Both the position numbers and the translations under genes were made by a program. Positions 1 through 12,614 of a stretch of DNA of 64,000 bases are shown piece by piece; the stretch's first letter is position 1, and every line of letters starts with the position of its first letter. The notes beneath the pieces were generated by a model. It saw only the letters and a program-made list of their open reading frames with translations. It ran no database searches and was not told the origin of the DNA. This DNA comes from Tamarix chinensis (taxonomy: Eukaryota; Streptophyta; Magnoliopsida; Caryophyllales; Tamaricaceae). The stretch lies in assembly GCA_030549775.1 (NCBI GenBank), contig CM060172.1, positions 60,740,023-60,804,022 of the forward strand, read 5' to 3'.

Positions 1-3000
1 TTGCTCCATGACTTGTTCATCTTTTCTACCGGGTTTCTCTTCTGTTGTTTCTGATGATCCTTTGGGCTCCTGGGTATCTGCAACCTCCCTTGATTTGTCC
101 TCCTCCACGTGTCCATTTTTCCCAGTTTCAACAGGAGAGAGTTGCGGTGTCTCCTCTTTTTGGCATTCAGGAGCATCGACTGTAGCCTCTCTGCTTGATT
201 CAAATGGTTTCTCACTGAGTTCTGTTGTAGGGACTGGAGTAATAGTGGTGTCGCCCTCATCTGACGCCTTTTCTAATGTTTGTTGTTCTGTCGGTTTGTT
301 AGAAGTTACAACAGGTGGTTGTTCGTTGTCTACTGTTTTGGTGAGGCCGTTTTCATCATCTTCAGTCCGATTAACTTCATCGATGAGGATCACTTCTTTC
401 TCTTGGGTGTTCATCTTTTCTTCTGGTTGAGGTAGAGAAGTCTGTTGCTCACTGACTGCATCTTCTTTCTTTTCAGGTTGAGCAGCTTCTTTCCCTTGGG
501 TGTTGGTCTTTTCCTCTGGTTGAGGCAGAGAAGTTTGCTGCCCACGGACTGCTTCTTCCTTCTTTCCGGGTTGCGCATGTTCTTTCTCTTGGCTGTTGGT
601 CTTTTCCTCTGGTTGAGGCAGAGAAGTTTGCTGCTCACTGATTGCTTCTTCCTTCTTTTCGGGTTGCGCGTCTTCTTTCTCTTGGGCGTTGCTCTTTTCA
701 TCTGGTTGAGGCAGAGAAGTCAGCAGCTCATTGATTGTTTCTTCATTCTTTTCAGGTCGAGTTACTTCTTTCTCTTGGGCGTTGCTCTTTTCATTTGATT
801 CAGGCAGAGAAGTCTGCTGCGCACTGATTGCTTCTTCCTTCTTTTCGAGTGGAGCAGCTTCTTTCTCTTGGATGTTGCTCTTTTCCTCTGTTTGAGGCAG
901 AGAAGTCTGCTGCTCACTGATTGCTTCTTCCTTCTTTTCGGGTGGAGCATCTTCTTTCTCTTGAGCATTGCTCTTTTCCTCTGGTGGAGATAGAGGAGTC
1001 TGCTGCTCACTGATTGTTTCTTCCTTATTTTCCAGCCGAGCAACTTCTTTCTCTTGGGCGCTGCTCTTTTCCCCTGATTCAGGCAGAGAAGTTTGCTGCT
1101 CACTGATTGCTTCTTCCTTCTTTTCGAGTTGAGAAGATTCTTTCTCTTGTATGTTGCTCTTGTCCTCTGATTGAGGCAGAGAATTCTGCTGCTCACTGAC
1201 TGCTTCTTCCTTCTTTTCGGGTGTAGCATCTTCTTTCTCTTGGGCGTTGCTCTTTTCTTCTGGTTGAGGCAGAGGAGTCTGCTGCTCACTGATTGTTTCT
1301 TCCTTATTTTCCAGCCGAGCAACTTCTTTCTCTTGGGTGCTGCTCTTTTCCCCTGATTCAGGCAGAGAAGTTTGCTGCTCACTGATTGCTTCTTCCTTCG
1401 TTTCTAGTTGAGCAACTTCTTTCTCTTGGCTGTTGGTCTTTTCGTCTGGTTGAGGCAGAGAAGTCTCTTGCTCGCTGACTGCTTCTTCCTTCTTTTCGGG
1501 TGGAGCATCTTCTTTCTCTTGGGCATTGCTCTTTTCTTCTGGTTGAGGCAGAGGAGTCTGCTGCTCACTGATTGTTTCTTCCTTATTTTCCAGTCGAGCA
1601 ACTTCTGTCTCTTGGGCGCTGCTCTTTTCCCCTGATTCAGGCAGAGAAGTTTGCTGCTCACTGATTGCTTCTTCCTTCTCTTCTAGCTGAGCAGCTTCTT
1701 TCCCTTGGATGTTGCTCTTTTCCTCTGATTGAGGCAGAGGAGTCTGCTGCTCACTGACTGTTTCTTCCTTATTTTCCAGTCGAGCAACTTCTTTCTCTTG
1801 GGCGCTGCTCTTTTCCCCTGATAGAGAAGTTTGCTGCTCACTGATTGCTTCTTCCTTCTTTTCTAGTTGAGCAACTTCTTTCTCTTGGCTGTTGGTCTTT
1901 TCCTCTGGTTGAGGCAGAGAAGTCTCCTGCTCGCTGACTGCTTCTTCCTTCTTTTCGGGTGGAGCATCTTCTTTCTCTTGGGCGTTGCTCTTTTCTTCTG
2001 GTTGAGGCAGAGGAGTCTGCTGCTCAATGATTGTTTCTTCCTTATTTTCCAGTCGAGCAACTTCTTTCTCTTGGGCGCTGCTTTTTTCCTCTGATTCAGG
2101 CAGAGAAGTTTGCTGCTCACTGATTGCTTCTTCCTTCTTTTCTAGCTGAGCAGCTTCTTTCTCTTGGATGTTGCTCTTTTCCTCTGATTGAGGCAGAGGA
2201 GTCTGCTGCTCACCGACTGTTTCTTCCTTATTTTCCAGTCGAGCAACTTCTTTATCTTGGGCGCTGCTCTTTTCCCTTGATTCAGGCAGAGAAGTTTGCT
2301 GCTCACTGATTGCTTCTTCCTTCTTTTCTAGTTGAGCAACTTCTTTCTCTTGGCTGTTGGTCTTTTCCTCTGATTGAGGCAGAGAAGTCTCCTGCTCGCT
2401 GACTGCTTCTTCCTTCTTTTCGGGTGGAGCATCTTCTTTCTCTTGGATGTTGCTCTTTTCCTCTGATTGAGGCGGAGAAGTCTGCTGCTCACTGACTGTT
2501 TCTTCCTTATTTTCCAGTCGAGCAACTTCTTTCTCTTGGGCGCTGCTCTTTTCCTCTGATTCAGGCAGAGAATTCTGCTGCTCACTGACTGCTTCTTCCT
2601 TCTTTTCGGGTGGAGCATCTTCTTTCTCTTGGGCATTGCTCTTTTCTTCTGGTTGAGGCAGAGGAGTCTGCTGCTCAATGATTGTTTCTTCCTTATTTTC
2701 CAGTCGAGCAACTTCTGTCTCTTGGGCGCTGCTCTTTTCCCCTGATTCAGGCAGAGAAGTTTGCTGCTCACTGATTGCTTCTTCCTTCTTTTCTAGTTGA
2801 GCAACTTCTTTCTCTTGGCTGTTGGTCTTTTCCTCAGGCTGAGGCAGAGAAGTCTCCTGCTCGCTGACTGCTTCTTCCTTCTTTTCGGGTGGAGCATCTT
2901 CTTTCTTACTCTTTCCCTCTAAATCAAGCAGAGAAGTCTCACTGATTGTGTCTTCTTTCACTTCAAGTCGAGCAGCTTCTTGCTCTTTGGTGTTGCTCTT

Positions 3001-6000
3001 TTCCTCTGATTCAGGCAGAGAACTCTGCTGCTCGCTGATTGTGTCTTCTTTCTTTTCAGGTTGAACAACTTGTTTTTCTTCAGGTTCAGCAGCCTGTTTC
3101 TCTTCATGTGGAGCCGCTTCTTTATCCTGGGAGTTTTCCTCTGGTTGAGGCAGAGGAGTCTGCTGCTCATTGATTGCATCTTCCACCGTTTCAGGTTGAG
3201 CTGATTCTTTATCATCTGAATCAACTTGCTGCTGATCAATAACTTCAGAAATGGGAGGGTTATCATTATTCGTGGATTTGTCTTCCATGTCCTCTACTGA
3301 TCCCTCCTGTTCCTTCTTGATGAGGTCTTGAAGACTCTCTCTTGGCTTCACCTCTTGTTCTTCTTTGCATTTGGTTTCCCCTACGAAAGTAACTTCAGAT
3401 TGATCAGAAACATGTTGGTTTTTCTCTCCCTCGCTTTTTATCTCCCCAATTGCTGTAACTTGAGATTGAGAAGTTTGTTTCTTTTCCTCATCTACCACAC
3501 GCAGAGTCTCGGTCTCTGTTGGCAGTTGAGAATCTCCGCCTTCCTGTTTTGCCTCTTTCTGTTCTGCTTCTACCTTGATGGTCCCGTCGTCGTGGCTGTC
3601 TTCTACTGCTGCTTCCTTAGGCTTCTCAGTTTCAGCTGATGAATCAGGAATGTTGCCAGCTTTTGTCTCAGCTTGGGAGGGTTCAGGATCAGGTTTAGCT
3701 TGGGGCTCAGCGGTAATCTCTGCCTCTTTGACATGATTTGTTTCTACCTCTTTCACATCTGATTTCTCGGTAGAAGCAGCAACTACTTCAATTGATGCTG
3801 TAGAACCTGCAGCGACGTCAACTTTCCCTCTTGTGTCCTCGGGCTCGTCTGTTTGTATTTGTGGTTTTTCTTCTTCTGCTACTTCCACCATCTGGGAGAT
3901 ATCAGGAGATAGCTCGGTTTTTGCATGCTCAACCACTTTCTTTTCCGCGGGTTCATCTTTTTCGGGGTCTGCCTCCACATTAGCCTCTGGTTTATCACTG
4001 CTAGGAGCGGCAGCTGCTTCGACCAATGGTGATGCACCTTTGGCCCCATCATCTTGGACTTGTTCAGGATTTTCTACAGGTAGAGCCTCTCTGACTTCTA
4101 CTCCGCGCTGCTCTATCGGTTCGGTCTCTTCGCCTTGCCTAGGCTCTTCTAATGTTTCAGCCTCTAGCTGTTTATCACTTCTAGGAGCGTCAGCTGCTTC
4201 GACCAATGGTGATGCACCTTTGGCCACATCATCTTGGACTTGTTCAGGATTTTCTACAGGTAGAGCCTCTCTGACTTCTTCTCCGTGCTTCTCTATTGGT
4301 TCGGTCTCTTCGGCTTGCCTAGGCTCTTCTAATGTTTCAGCCTCTAGTTGTTTATCACTCCTAGGAGCGGCAGCTGCTTCGACCAATGGTGATGCACCTT
4401 TGGCCACATCATCTTGGAGTTGTTCAGGATTTTCTACAGGTAGAGCCTCTCTGACTTCTTCTCCGTGCTTCTCTATTGGTTCGGTCTCTTCCGCTTGCCT
4501 AGGCTCTTCTAACGTTTCAGCCTCTAGTTGTTTATCACTCCTAGGAGCGGCAGCTGCTTCGACCAATGGTGATGCACGTTTGGCCCCATCATCTTGGAGT
4601 TGTTCAGGATTTTCTGCAGGTAGAGCCTCTCTGACTTCTCCGTGCTTCTCTATTGGCTCGGTCTCTTCTGCTTGCCTAGGCTCTCCTAATGTTTCAGCCT
4701 CTAGTACATCCTCCTTCTGTATGCAGGTTTCTATTGGTTTCTTCATTTCCTGGTCCTGGATGGGGTTTTCATCCACCTCACTTTGGCCTTGGTTGTTTGT
4801 CACGGCCTCGGTTGATTTCTCGTCGGTACTAGTTTCAACGACTGGTTTCACTCCTGGCATTTTCTGAACCGACCCATTTGATGGTATGTCCGCTACTTCA
4901 GGTTCTGGTGCCGCCGCTGCTGGTTTCTCTGCCACTTCAGCTGCTGGTTTCTCTACCACATGGGCTTGTGTTTCTGATGCTGGTTTTTCCAAATCGGAAG
5001 ACTCGGCTTCAGGTGCTGCTGCTGAGCCCGCTTCAGTTTCTGATGCAGCTGTTGGTTTCTGAAAATCAGATTCGGGTGGCGAGGAGTCTTGTTGGTTTTC
5101 CACCTTATCCGGAGCGATAGATAGCGGAGCCTCGTGGTGGTGGTGTTGTTCTTCTTCTTCTACTACTACTACTTGTACCTTAGAATCGGAAGCAGGAGCT
5201 TGGGGCTTCGTCTCCGGCGTTGCATTTAGTTTCATTTGACGTGCAGCATCTTCTGCAACGGGCTCATCAGGCTGCTTCTTAACCCTTTCGTCCTCAACAC
5301 CAAGAGAGGGATCCTGTAATTTGGATGTTTCGTCGCGTTCAGCAGCTGCTGCCACCGGGATTTCCATTTCGTGGTCGGTTCCGTTGGACGCAACAACACC
5401 ACCTTCCTTTTGTCCAGCTTTCTCCTCTACGTGCTGCATCGGCTGATCATGAGGAAGAAGAGAGAGGGAAAAATAATAAGAGATTGATAGCTTTTTTTTC
5501 TTTTTTTTTTATGAGATGTGTACTATTATGATGTAATTATAATAAAAGTATGGTTACAATGTATCTTATGGATCCCAAAAAAAAATAAAATAGTACAGAA
5601 CCATAGGTGATCAGGATTGTTGAACAAAAGGAAAGAATATCGGTCCTCCTGATCTGGAGACTGGTATGGCACAGACAAAAGCGCGCGTGAGCCAGAGCTG
5701 GACAGCTTCAATTGATTCTATAAAATATACATATATTTCCTCAAACGTCTCTCTTATATTGATAAAATACAAGATTACCACCAATCACATCTCCAACACA
5801 CCGTTCCAGTGATTTGTTAAGGAAGAACAACGTAACTGCTATACGCCATATAACTCTACGGAAGTGATAGCATATAATTGATGGAGGTAGGTGGGTTTAC
5901 TTACTACCAATCAACTTCAGTGCAAATTAGAGGTTTTAGCAATTAGTTAGTCATATAGTAATAATAATAATAATAATAGTAATAAAGAAATAAAAGAGTA

Positions 6001-6395
6001 TGATCAGAACAAGTTTCTACCGCATATCATTTGAATTAGATCAAATAATTCCCTTACACTCTAAATTACACTCCACTAACTTATAATATCCTAGAAAGGC
6101 TAGCTATATATACCCATGCAGATGATGATGATGATGATGATGATATGTGTAAATGATAAATAATCATAATCAAAGAGAGAGACAAATTATCGCTACATAT
6201 CAGTACATGATAAATAAATAAATAAATAAGACTGTATTTTCTTGTAGGGAAAAAAAAAAGAAAAAAGAAAAGGGAAGGCAGGAAAAGGGAGAGAATCGCC
6301 ACCTGACAATCAGATGGAGGAGGTGTTGATGTTGCAGCGGTGTGTTCAGAAGCAGCAGTTTCAGTAGCGGCAGCCATGAGTGGATCGGTATTCAT
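1..6395 (-). CDS. Giant Glu-rich tandem-repeat protein, partial (3' end beyond window)
   Basis: Two exons are read on the minus strand. Exon 1 is 6395-6303 (31 codons, starting MNTDPLM, first ATG in an AAAATGAA context). Intron 1 is 6302-5443. Exon 2 is 5442-1, open without a stop for 1814 codons to the window edge. The splice is phase 0: exon 1 ends in CAG before GT, and exon 2 follows a pyrimidine tract ending TGATCAG. The product, at least 1845 residues, is dominated by Glu, Lys, Gln, Ser, Pro and Ala. It has an Ala/Glu/Pro-rich N-terminus, four copies of a 60-residue repeat, an acidic spacer, about 27 copies of a 31-residue repeat, then a non-repeated acidic tail. No signal peptide, membrane segment or enzyme motif is visible. 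It is probably largely disordered or coiled-coil. I do not recognise the family; a scaffold or cytoskeleton-associated role would be a guess. The in-frame ATG at 5439 could serve as an alternative start if the intron is retained. Confidence 0.85.
431..3190 (-). repeat. 93-bp (31-codon) tandem repeat array in coding sequence
   Basis: About 27 regular 93-bp units lie between 431 and about 2935, followed by two or three degenerate or shortened units to about 3190. Each unit encodes 31 residues with the conserved blocks SEQQTSLP and EKSSAQEKEVA joined by an acidic linker. One unit near 1820 is 6 bp shorter, and all length changes keep the frame. Near-identical blocks recur 459 bp apart (1404-1661 and 1863-2120) and again about 650 bp further on, so units have been duplicated in groups as well as singly. 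This is what slippage or unequal exchange with selection for an open frame would leave. Confidence 0.92.
3985..4704 (-). repeat. 180-bp (60-codon) tandem repeat, four copies
   Basis: Four copies spaced exactly 180 bp apart (anchors at 4021, 4201, 4381 and 4561) encode a 60-residue unit with the blocks EAAAAPRSDK, EEPRQAEETEPIEKHG and ALPVENPEQLQDD. The copy nearest the N-terminus lacks one Glu codon; the copy nearest the C-terminus fades into non-repeated sequence. The unit is unrelated to the 31-residue unit, so this gene has amplified two separate modules. Confidence 0.9.
5443..6302 (-). other. Intron 1 of the Glu-rich repeat-protein gene
   Basis: The intron is 860 bp. On the minus strand the donor is CAG|GTGGCG at 6303/6302. 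The acceptor is TGATCAG|CCGATG at 5443/5442, preceded by a long T/C tract. Joining 6303 to 5442 keeps the frame and removes several stops. The body is AT-rich and contains a GAT-type microsatellite at 6121-6144. RNA reads across the junction would settle it. Confidence 0.75.
6121..6144. repeat. (GAT)n microsatellite
   Basis: Eight GAT units lie inside intron 1 of the repeat-protein gene. Confidence 0.9.
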
Positions 6396-6486
6396 TTTGA
6401 TCAATGGGTCGCCCAAGTAAACAGAAAAAAAAGAAGAAGCAAAACAGAACTCTAAAGACAAAGTGAGTGATGGATGTTTCTTCTAC

Positions 6487-6570
6487 TTAACTGAAAAATG
6501 AAAGTAGCTGGTGGTTCTGGGTGGTGGCGGTGGTGGTGGTTGTAGATTTCTTGACTGACTTTTTTTTCAT
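6487..6570 (-). CDS. Upstream ORF in the leader of the repeat-protein gene
   Basis: A 27-codon ORF beginning MKKKSVKKS and containing a Thr-rich stretch lies in the predicted leader, ending 91 bp before the main ATG. It is Lys/Thr-rich and resembles no protein I know. If the leader is unspliced it could reduce initiation at the main start. It could equally be removed by a leader intron that I cannot define. Confidence 0.3.
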   Translation of the reverse strand: MKKKSVKKSTTTTTATTQNHQLLSFFS

Positions 6571-6880
6571 CCGACTGCGATCAGCAACAACAACTGTTAC
6601 TGATGAAAGGGAAACAAAGGCGAAGACGGTCAGTACAAACCAGCAACTAGCGAGCGAGGTTTGGATAGAGCAGAGAGGAAAGGGAGGGAGGGAGCAGGAA
6701 AGAAGGAAGGAGGTAGAATGAATGATACGACTATAGCAGCAAATCACTCCTTTAATTTTTCTTCCCCGTGCCCCCCTCCTCTTCGCTTGAGAAATTATTA
6801 CGTCAATCAGATAATCCTAATTTTTAAGACACCAAGTATAATTAATTAATTATCGTTTGTAGTTAATATATTTTAGCATT

Positions 6881-6888
6881 TATTTATA
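6881..6888 (-). promoter_or_regulatory. Candidate TATA box of the Glu-rich repeat-protein gene
   Basis: The minus strand reads TATAAATA, about 490 bp upstream of the MNTDPLM start. A C/T-rich leader follows at about 6780-6640, as in many plant 5' untranslated regions. Transcription would begin near 6850. No other TATA box is so well placed, but the call rests on position and sequence only. Confidence 0.4.
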
Positions 6889-6899
6889 AAAAAAAGGAT

Positions 6900-9800
6900 A
6901 TTATAATTATATTCACCTGATCTCTGCTTTTCCTTCCCCCACAATAAGAAAAAGAAAAGTGAAGCACACAAACTTGGTTGACAGGTAATCACGTGGTGTG
7001 CTTATGGAATCCTGATCAAACTCTTCCATTTTTTGATAACCCCACCCCACCACATAATTACAGCCGCCCCCCATACCTCCCTCTTTGGTTTTTTCCCCCA
7101 ATTATCAAAATTAGACGAAACGGTCCAGCCATTCTGCTTTAATTAATGTAGATATAATTTATCTTCATCATTATGCTGAATTAATTACCAAAGTCCATTT
7201 AAACCTACTCATTTTCTCTTTGCTTTAGGGAGCAGAACTGATAACAATTTTTTATATCCTAACCCATATGGACTCGCACATCCGTATTTATATTCGTCGG
7301 ATATTTATTATTAATAACGATATTTAATAGACAAATCTATTTTCCAAATAATAATTATTATTATTATTTGCGTCAATCTTCCTTTTGAAAATATCAACTT
7401 GTCAAACAGCCAAATAAACACAAGCGATAATCTGCTGTTTCAGTCAAATAATCTGCCATTACAACCGATGATGTCTATTTAAGAATTATACATAACATAA
7501 TAAACATACATCGGACGGACGAATATAAATACATATATAGATTAAGATATGAATACGAGATCATTCATATATATCCATATCCGACCCATCGGATCTTTTG
7601 AAACCCCTATCCTAATACTTTTAGCATTATTCGTATATCTATCCATGGAATATTTTTTTTACTTAATTTGTTTTATTTTTCGTTAGAAGATGTGAATTTT
7701 GTAATAAGCTTTGACAAAGAAGGAAGAAACTTAGATCGTAAAAATAAGTAAATTTTATATTAAAATTTAGTGACAACAATTATAGATCGATTTACAGTGA
7801 CTCACTTCTATATATATATATTTAGGCGGATGTGAATTACGTGTGAAAGAGCTTAGATTCTATAACGGAGCTTCGATTGTAGTTTCTAGAATTCTAGTTC
7901 GCTGTCCGAGAAAACGGACCTCCACCGCCGACCATTCAACTAGCAAACCGGCCTGTTCTAATAATAATAATAATAATAATTATTATTATTATTATCAAAT
8001 TGATATTTTTCTAAAGTAGGATCACTAAAAGCTAACACTCCTGAAAGGTACACAAGATTAGATTAATACGTAACTAGCAAAATTGCCCTCGTTCTCCGTA
8101 TAATACTATACAGAACGAAAAGTGAACAAAATTATACAGCACTGAGTGACGATGACGATGGAGACATCACCTCTTTCTTTTGTGGGGCCTGGGGGCGGGA
8201 AGGGGGGGGGGTGCGTGGGCCCCGGGGCGGTGGGGTTGTTATCCTTTAGTCCCCGCTCGGCCAGTTGACGCTTCAGTCCAAACGCTCCCGTATTATTAAT
8301 TTATTAAGTTTAATTAAATCATATCGATGATAGATTAGGGATATTAATTATACTAACCCCAATCGTTTCCTCATCGCTGAGCCTCATTCATGACGTCTGC
8401 AGTGCATGCATCTGGCATGTTCGGCCAGCTCACATTCCATGCTCTACTGTACCACACCATTTGGAAATTGGACTTTCGGGTTGGCCCAAACTCTTCCTCC
8501 TTTACTATTTATAATTATTTAGACACCATAGAAAAAAATTTAGAATCTTTTTTTTTTGTCTGAATAATTTTACTAACTAAAAAAAAAAAAGGTTGCAATG
8601 ACAAAAAAGAAAAGGCCAGGTCGAACAACAAAAAGACAGTTAAATTCTTTCCCTGCAAACAGCTGGCCCAAGAGCAAGCAAACACGAACTCCAAGTCTCA
8701 AGAACGGTTGGTGAGAGGCTGACAGCCCTAAAGGGGAATGAAACAAAAACGAAAGTAATAATTCCTATTATCTCTATAGTATTAAATAATTTATCATGTG
8801 TAAGTGCAATTTATAATTAATTTAGTTAATTTTTTCAAATATATATATATATAATTAGAATAAATTTCCTTCTTTTTATTATACAGATGGAATAATATAT
8901 ATATAGATGGAATGAATATCATCTATCGTAGCCTCGTCCGTCTCCCGGCCTTTCGCTCCCTAGGTCAAGCGATCCAAACCCACCGGTCTTAACTGGGCCG
9001 GGTGCTCTTCGGCTTTCCGTATTTTGTTGGTGGGGGCCTGGTTTCGAGGCTCCTCATGGGCTTTGTAGCTTGAACCTGAAGAATGGCTTGGTTATATGGA
9101 TTTGGGCCCCATGAAATTGTTCGGCTGTTCTTGGGCCTTCATGGAAACGTAAATTCGCTCCCTTCTCCTACTAATAAGGATCATCGCTTGCTTCTTCTTT
9201 TTTTCTTTTTCTTTTTTTTTTGTTATATCATTATACACTTTTGCTAACAAATGCCACGCATCAAACGGGATGAGAGAAGGAAGAAAATGCAAGACCCATT
9301 TCTTATTATACTATAGTTGCAATAATAATAATAATAATACTTCTATAACGATAAGAACTTATCTTATGGTTTACATTTTTCTTCTCATGGTAACATAATT
9401 TGAGGAAAACAACAAATTAAATGTGTTATCGTCGAAAAAATAAAATAAAATAAAATCAATTGACCTAATAATTTAAAATAATAATAATAATAATAATAAT
9501 AGGATAGTTACACAAGTATTGGTCGAACTGAGCACTTTGACTGATGAAGAAGTTACATGGGAGTTTCTTTACGACATTGCTTACCGACACAATATCATGC
9601 GTTTGATTTCTTAATGCACTTGCTAATCCTTGTGATAAACGATTTATTATTATTGTTATTTTATGAGGCCGGTGATGGTTGTTGGAGGGAGGTCAAAGTG
9701 ATCTGGAATCCCTACTCTATAGCAGCAATGCTGAACCGGACACGGCGACACTAAAATGCTAGATATTTTACTAGAAGTTGCCCAAGGAGTTTAAGTCCAT

Positions 9801-10566
9801 ATAACCAATTATTAGTAGACGAAACTTAAAATAGCAGTAAAGTTTATTCCCGTACAGAGCGTATAATTGAAAGACGGATTTTTAAGAACCGACCTGGTTG
9901 GTAAAAAATAAAAATAAAATAAAATATGATTGCCCTGATTTCGATGAAATAAGAAGTCAGAATGATCCTAGTTTAAAATTAGTTTCGGTGGTTGGTAGAA
10001 GCTTCTAAAAAGGTACCGAGGCCAACAAATTGAAAATTAGTAGCTCTATTCAGTATGATAGGGAGAGGAAATGGAAGCGAAAAAAAAAATATAAAATCTT
10101 TATTTTTTAAAAATATTAAAAAATAAGAATGGAAGAAAATGGTATATATTATATATATGTTTGTTTGTTTTAAAAGAAATAGATTCAATCCAATAAATTT
10201 AATAAAGGTAAAAAAAATACATACTAAAATTATTATCTAAAATATATTTTTCCTACCAATTGTATTGAATTTTTTTTTCCTTCATAAGCTGGATTTATAG
10301 CAAACATCTCATATATAATATATAATTCTTATAATATAATCTACATTTATAAAAATAAGTTTCAGCGCGAGTCGGATTTATATAATAATATTATAAATAG
10401 GCTATGCACAGCGTAATAACTAATAAGATAAGCCTAAAAATACCGATGAAGTGTAATAAATAAGTAGGACAACAATCTTGCCCAACGACCTCGCCCCCGT
10501 ACTATTGTATCGGTACTCTAGTTTTATTTTTCATTTATTTTTATCATAAAATTATTTCATTAGTTA
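6900..10566. other. Gene-free AT-rich DNA
   Basis: No ORF here has coding character. It holds degenerate GGATAC/ATCCGT-type sequence at about 7265-7315 and 7500-7650, an AAT/ATT microsatellite at 7958-7997, a short G/C-rich patch with long G runs at 8180-8260, and AAT runs at 9325 and 9476. It is probably the upstream flank of the repeat-protein gene plus old repeat DNA. Confidence 0.6.
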
Positions 10567-10801
10567 TTGTTTGATATGAGAATAATATAAATTAAAAAAA
10601 TATATATTCTCATATATTTTGTTAATCTTATATAATTTATTTTAAATTAAAAAATTTAATCAGTATTTATTATAGATATTAATTTGATATTAAATAAGTA
10701 CTTATTCAAAATATTTTGTTATTATTATTAAATAATTAATATAAAAAAAATAGAAAATAAGAATCAATTTTTTGTATCCCTTTTAACCCCGTACCAAACA
10801 A
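10567..10801. mobile_element. MITE-like element, 235 bp
   Basis: The left end reads TTGTTTGATATGAG. The right end, reverse complemented, reads TTGTTTGGTACGGG, giving a 14-bp terminal inverted repeat with two mismatches. The interior is AT-rich and non-coding. I could not define a clean target duplication. The ends resemble hAT- or Harbinger-derived MITEs, but the superfamily is unassigned. Confidence 0.5.
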
Positions 10802-11665
10802 GCTGTTATTGTCATGTCATTGCCCACATTGTATCGAGGCGACGTCGATCCCCAATAATTATTTCTGAAACTCCTTTCGCAGCTGCGACGCTGTGCTCTC
10901 CGATCCTTTCCAAGTGGTCTGATTGTTGAGTGTTACGAGAGAGAGAGAGAGAGAGTGGGAGAGAGAATAATCCTTGACAACGAATCACGGTGGAACGAAA
11001 ACAGTATTATTAGACCCGTTAATTCTGAATTTCAATCGAAGTGACTGCGACAGGAGGCTCTAACTCCTCAGCCTTCGATTCCCGATTAATTATAGGGTTA
11101 CTACGACCCCAAGTTTCCTCTTTTCCCACTTTTTACCTACTTCTATTCTGTAAATTCTGCACCTTTGCCCCTCGTTATCTTTCCCCATAAACGATTCTCA
11201 ACCGCGGTACATGTCGGGAAGAAGTTAGACCACACTTTTATATCTTTAATGCAACACATATGGCCTTTATTAAGAAATAATATAACTATTAATACATTTT
11301 TTTTAAAAAAAAAAAGAGAGACTGAAAATTTAATAAAAAAAATTAAAAGTAAAAATCAACTTTTTAAAAAATAAAATAGCTAAAAAAACTTTACTTTTTT
11401 AGAAACGCGACAAGTAAATGTTACGGGTAAATAGAATGGAAGGGACAACTTAAAAGGGAATATAATAAAATAATAATATTAATAATAATAATAATAAACA
11501 GATTCTTTTGAGAAATGATAAGGGGGACAAGGACTAAAAGTCAAACACGCAAGCATTGTGCTCCGTGATGACAGTAAAATGTCCTCCCAAATTATTGTTA
11601 TGACAGCTTTCAGGTAACAATTCAATATTTCGTTGCCACCGAAATTGCCCAGTAATGCTGTATAA

Positions 11666-11984
11666 TTGAATTTTAAATCTAAATTAAAAATTATTTTTTT
11701 TATAAAAAAATATGGATATTAATACACTAATTTTATTTTTTTATAGATAATTATATGAGTAACATAAACTGGTGAAAAAAAAGTATATTCAATTTATTAT
11801 TAGTATTATTTCTCTCATAATCATCATTATTATTGTTATTATAACAAAAAAAGTATTAGGAAACTTTTTTGTTCCATAATTTTCTTTTCTTCTATTATTA
11901 GTTTGTAGTATTTGATTACTATTAAAATATAAAAATAGTATAATAATATACATATTTTTAATAAATTTTAATTTTTTATTTAGG
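11666..11984. repeat. AT-rich dispersed repeat, copy 1 (MITE-like)
   Basis: This copy is similar along its length to 12539-12894 in the same orientation. Both open with AATTTTAAATCTAAATT, share a central block around TTATTATTAGTATTATTTCT, and close with a TTTAGG end. No coding potential. Confidence 0.5.
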
Positions 11985-12538
11985 CTCATAATTTTGGCAC
12001 ATAGTATTTTTCTGAAATTGCCTCTGCGTCAGAAATATTTCTCCCGGGTCATATAAATTTCTTCAAATTATACATAAATATATTTTATAATGTAAAAAAG
12101 TTACCAATTTTTCATATTTTTTCCATCCTCATTTTTTCTATTTCCGTTCTTATATCCATTACAATATTATTGGTAATATTTTTAGAAAGTAGTAAAAAAA
12201 AATTCCTTCACTTTTAAGAGTACTTTTTATTTTCTACTTTATTGCGAATCGGCCAATTAGCTACATTTTCCGTGATAATATTCTCTTAATCATTTGATTA
12301 ACAGAATAATTGTCTGCTTAGTAACTTTAGGGTGCGTAAGTCATGAATCATTTACCCTTTTTTTCCCCCCTTTTATATCCAATCACTCCGTTTAGTACCG
12401 ATGTACACTTATGATCTTTTTGGTTCAACTTTCGATGTCTTTCTTTTCGTGCATGCGAAAGATTAGATAAATATTTGTACCGTGAATCCTCAACTACGAC
12501 CAAAACGAACGCATTCTTAGCTGAGTAATGCAATGCAC

Positions 12539-12571
12539 CCAAATTTTAAATCTAAATTTAAATTTAAATTA

Positions 12572-12614
<43 letters not shown>

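Noticed and set aside
431..3190. Regularly spaced repeats resembling a CRISPR array
   Set aside because: Units are contiguous, in-frame coding repeats in plant DNA with no unique spacers.
411..3266. Many Lys/Leu-rich and hydrophobic reading frames overlapping the repeat array
   Set aside because: They are other-frame readings of the 93-bp repeat; only the frame continuous from 5442 to 1 spans the whole region.
3833..4867. A 344-residue Ser/Ala-rich plus-strand frame
   Set aside because: It is antisense to the 60-residue repeats of the minus-strand gene and repeats with them; no promoter or independent support.
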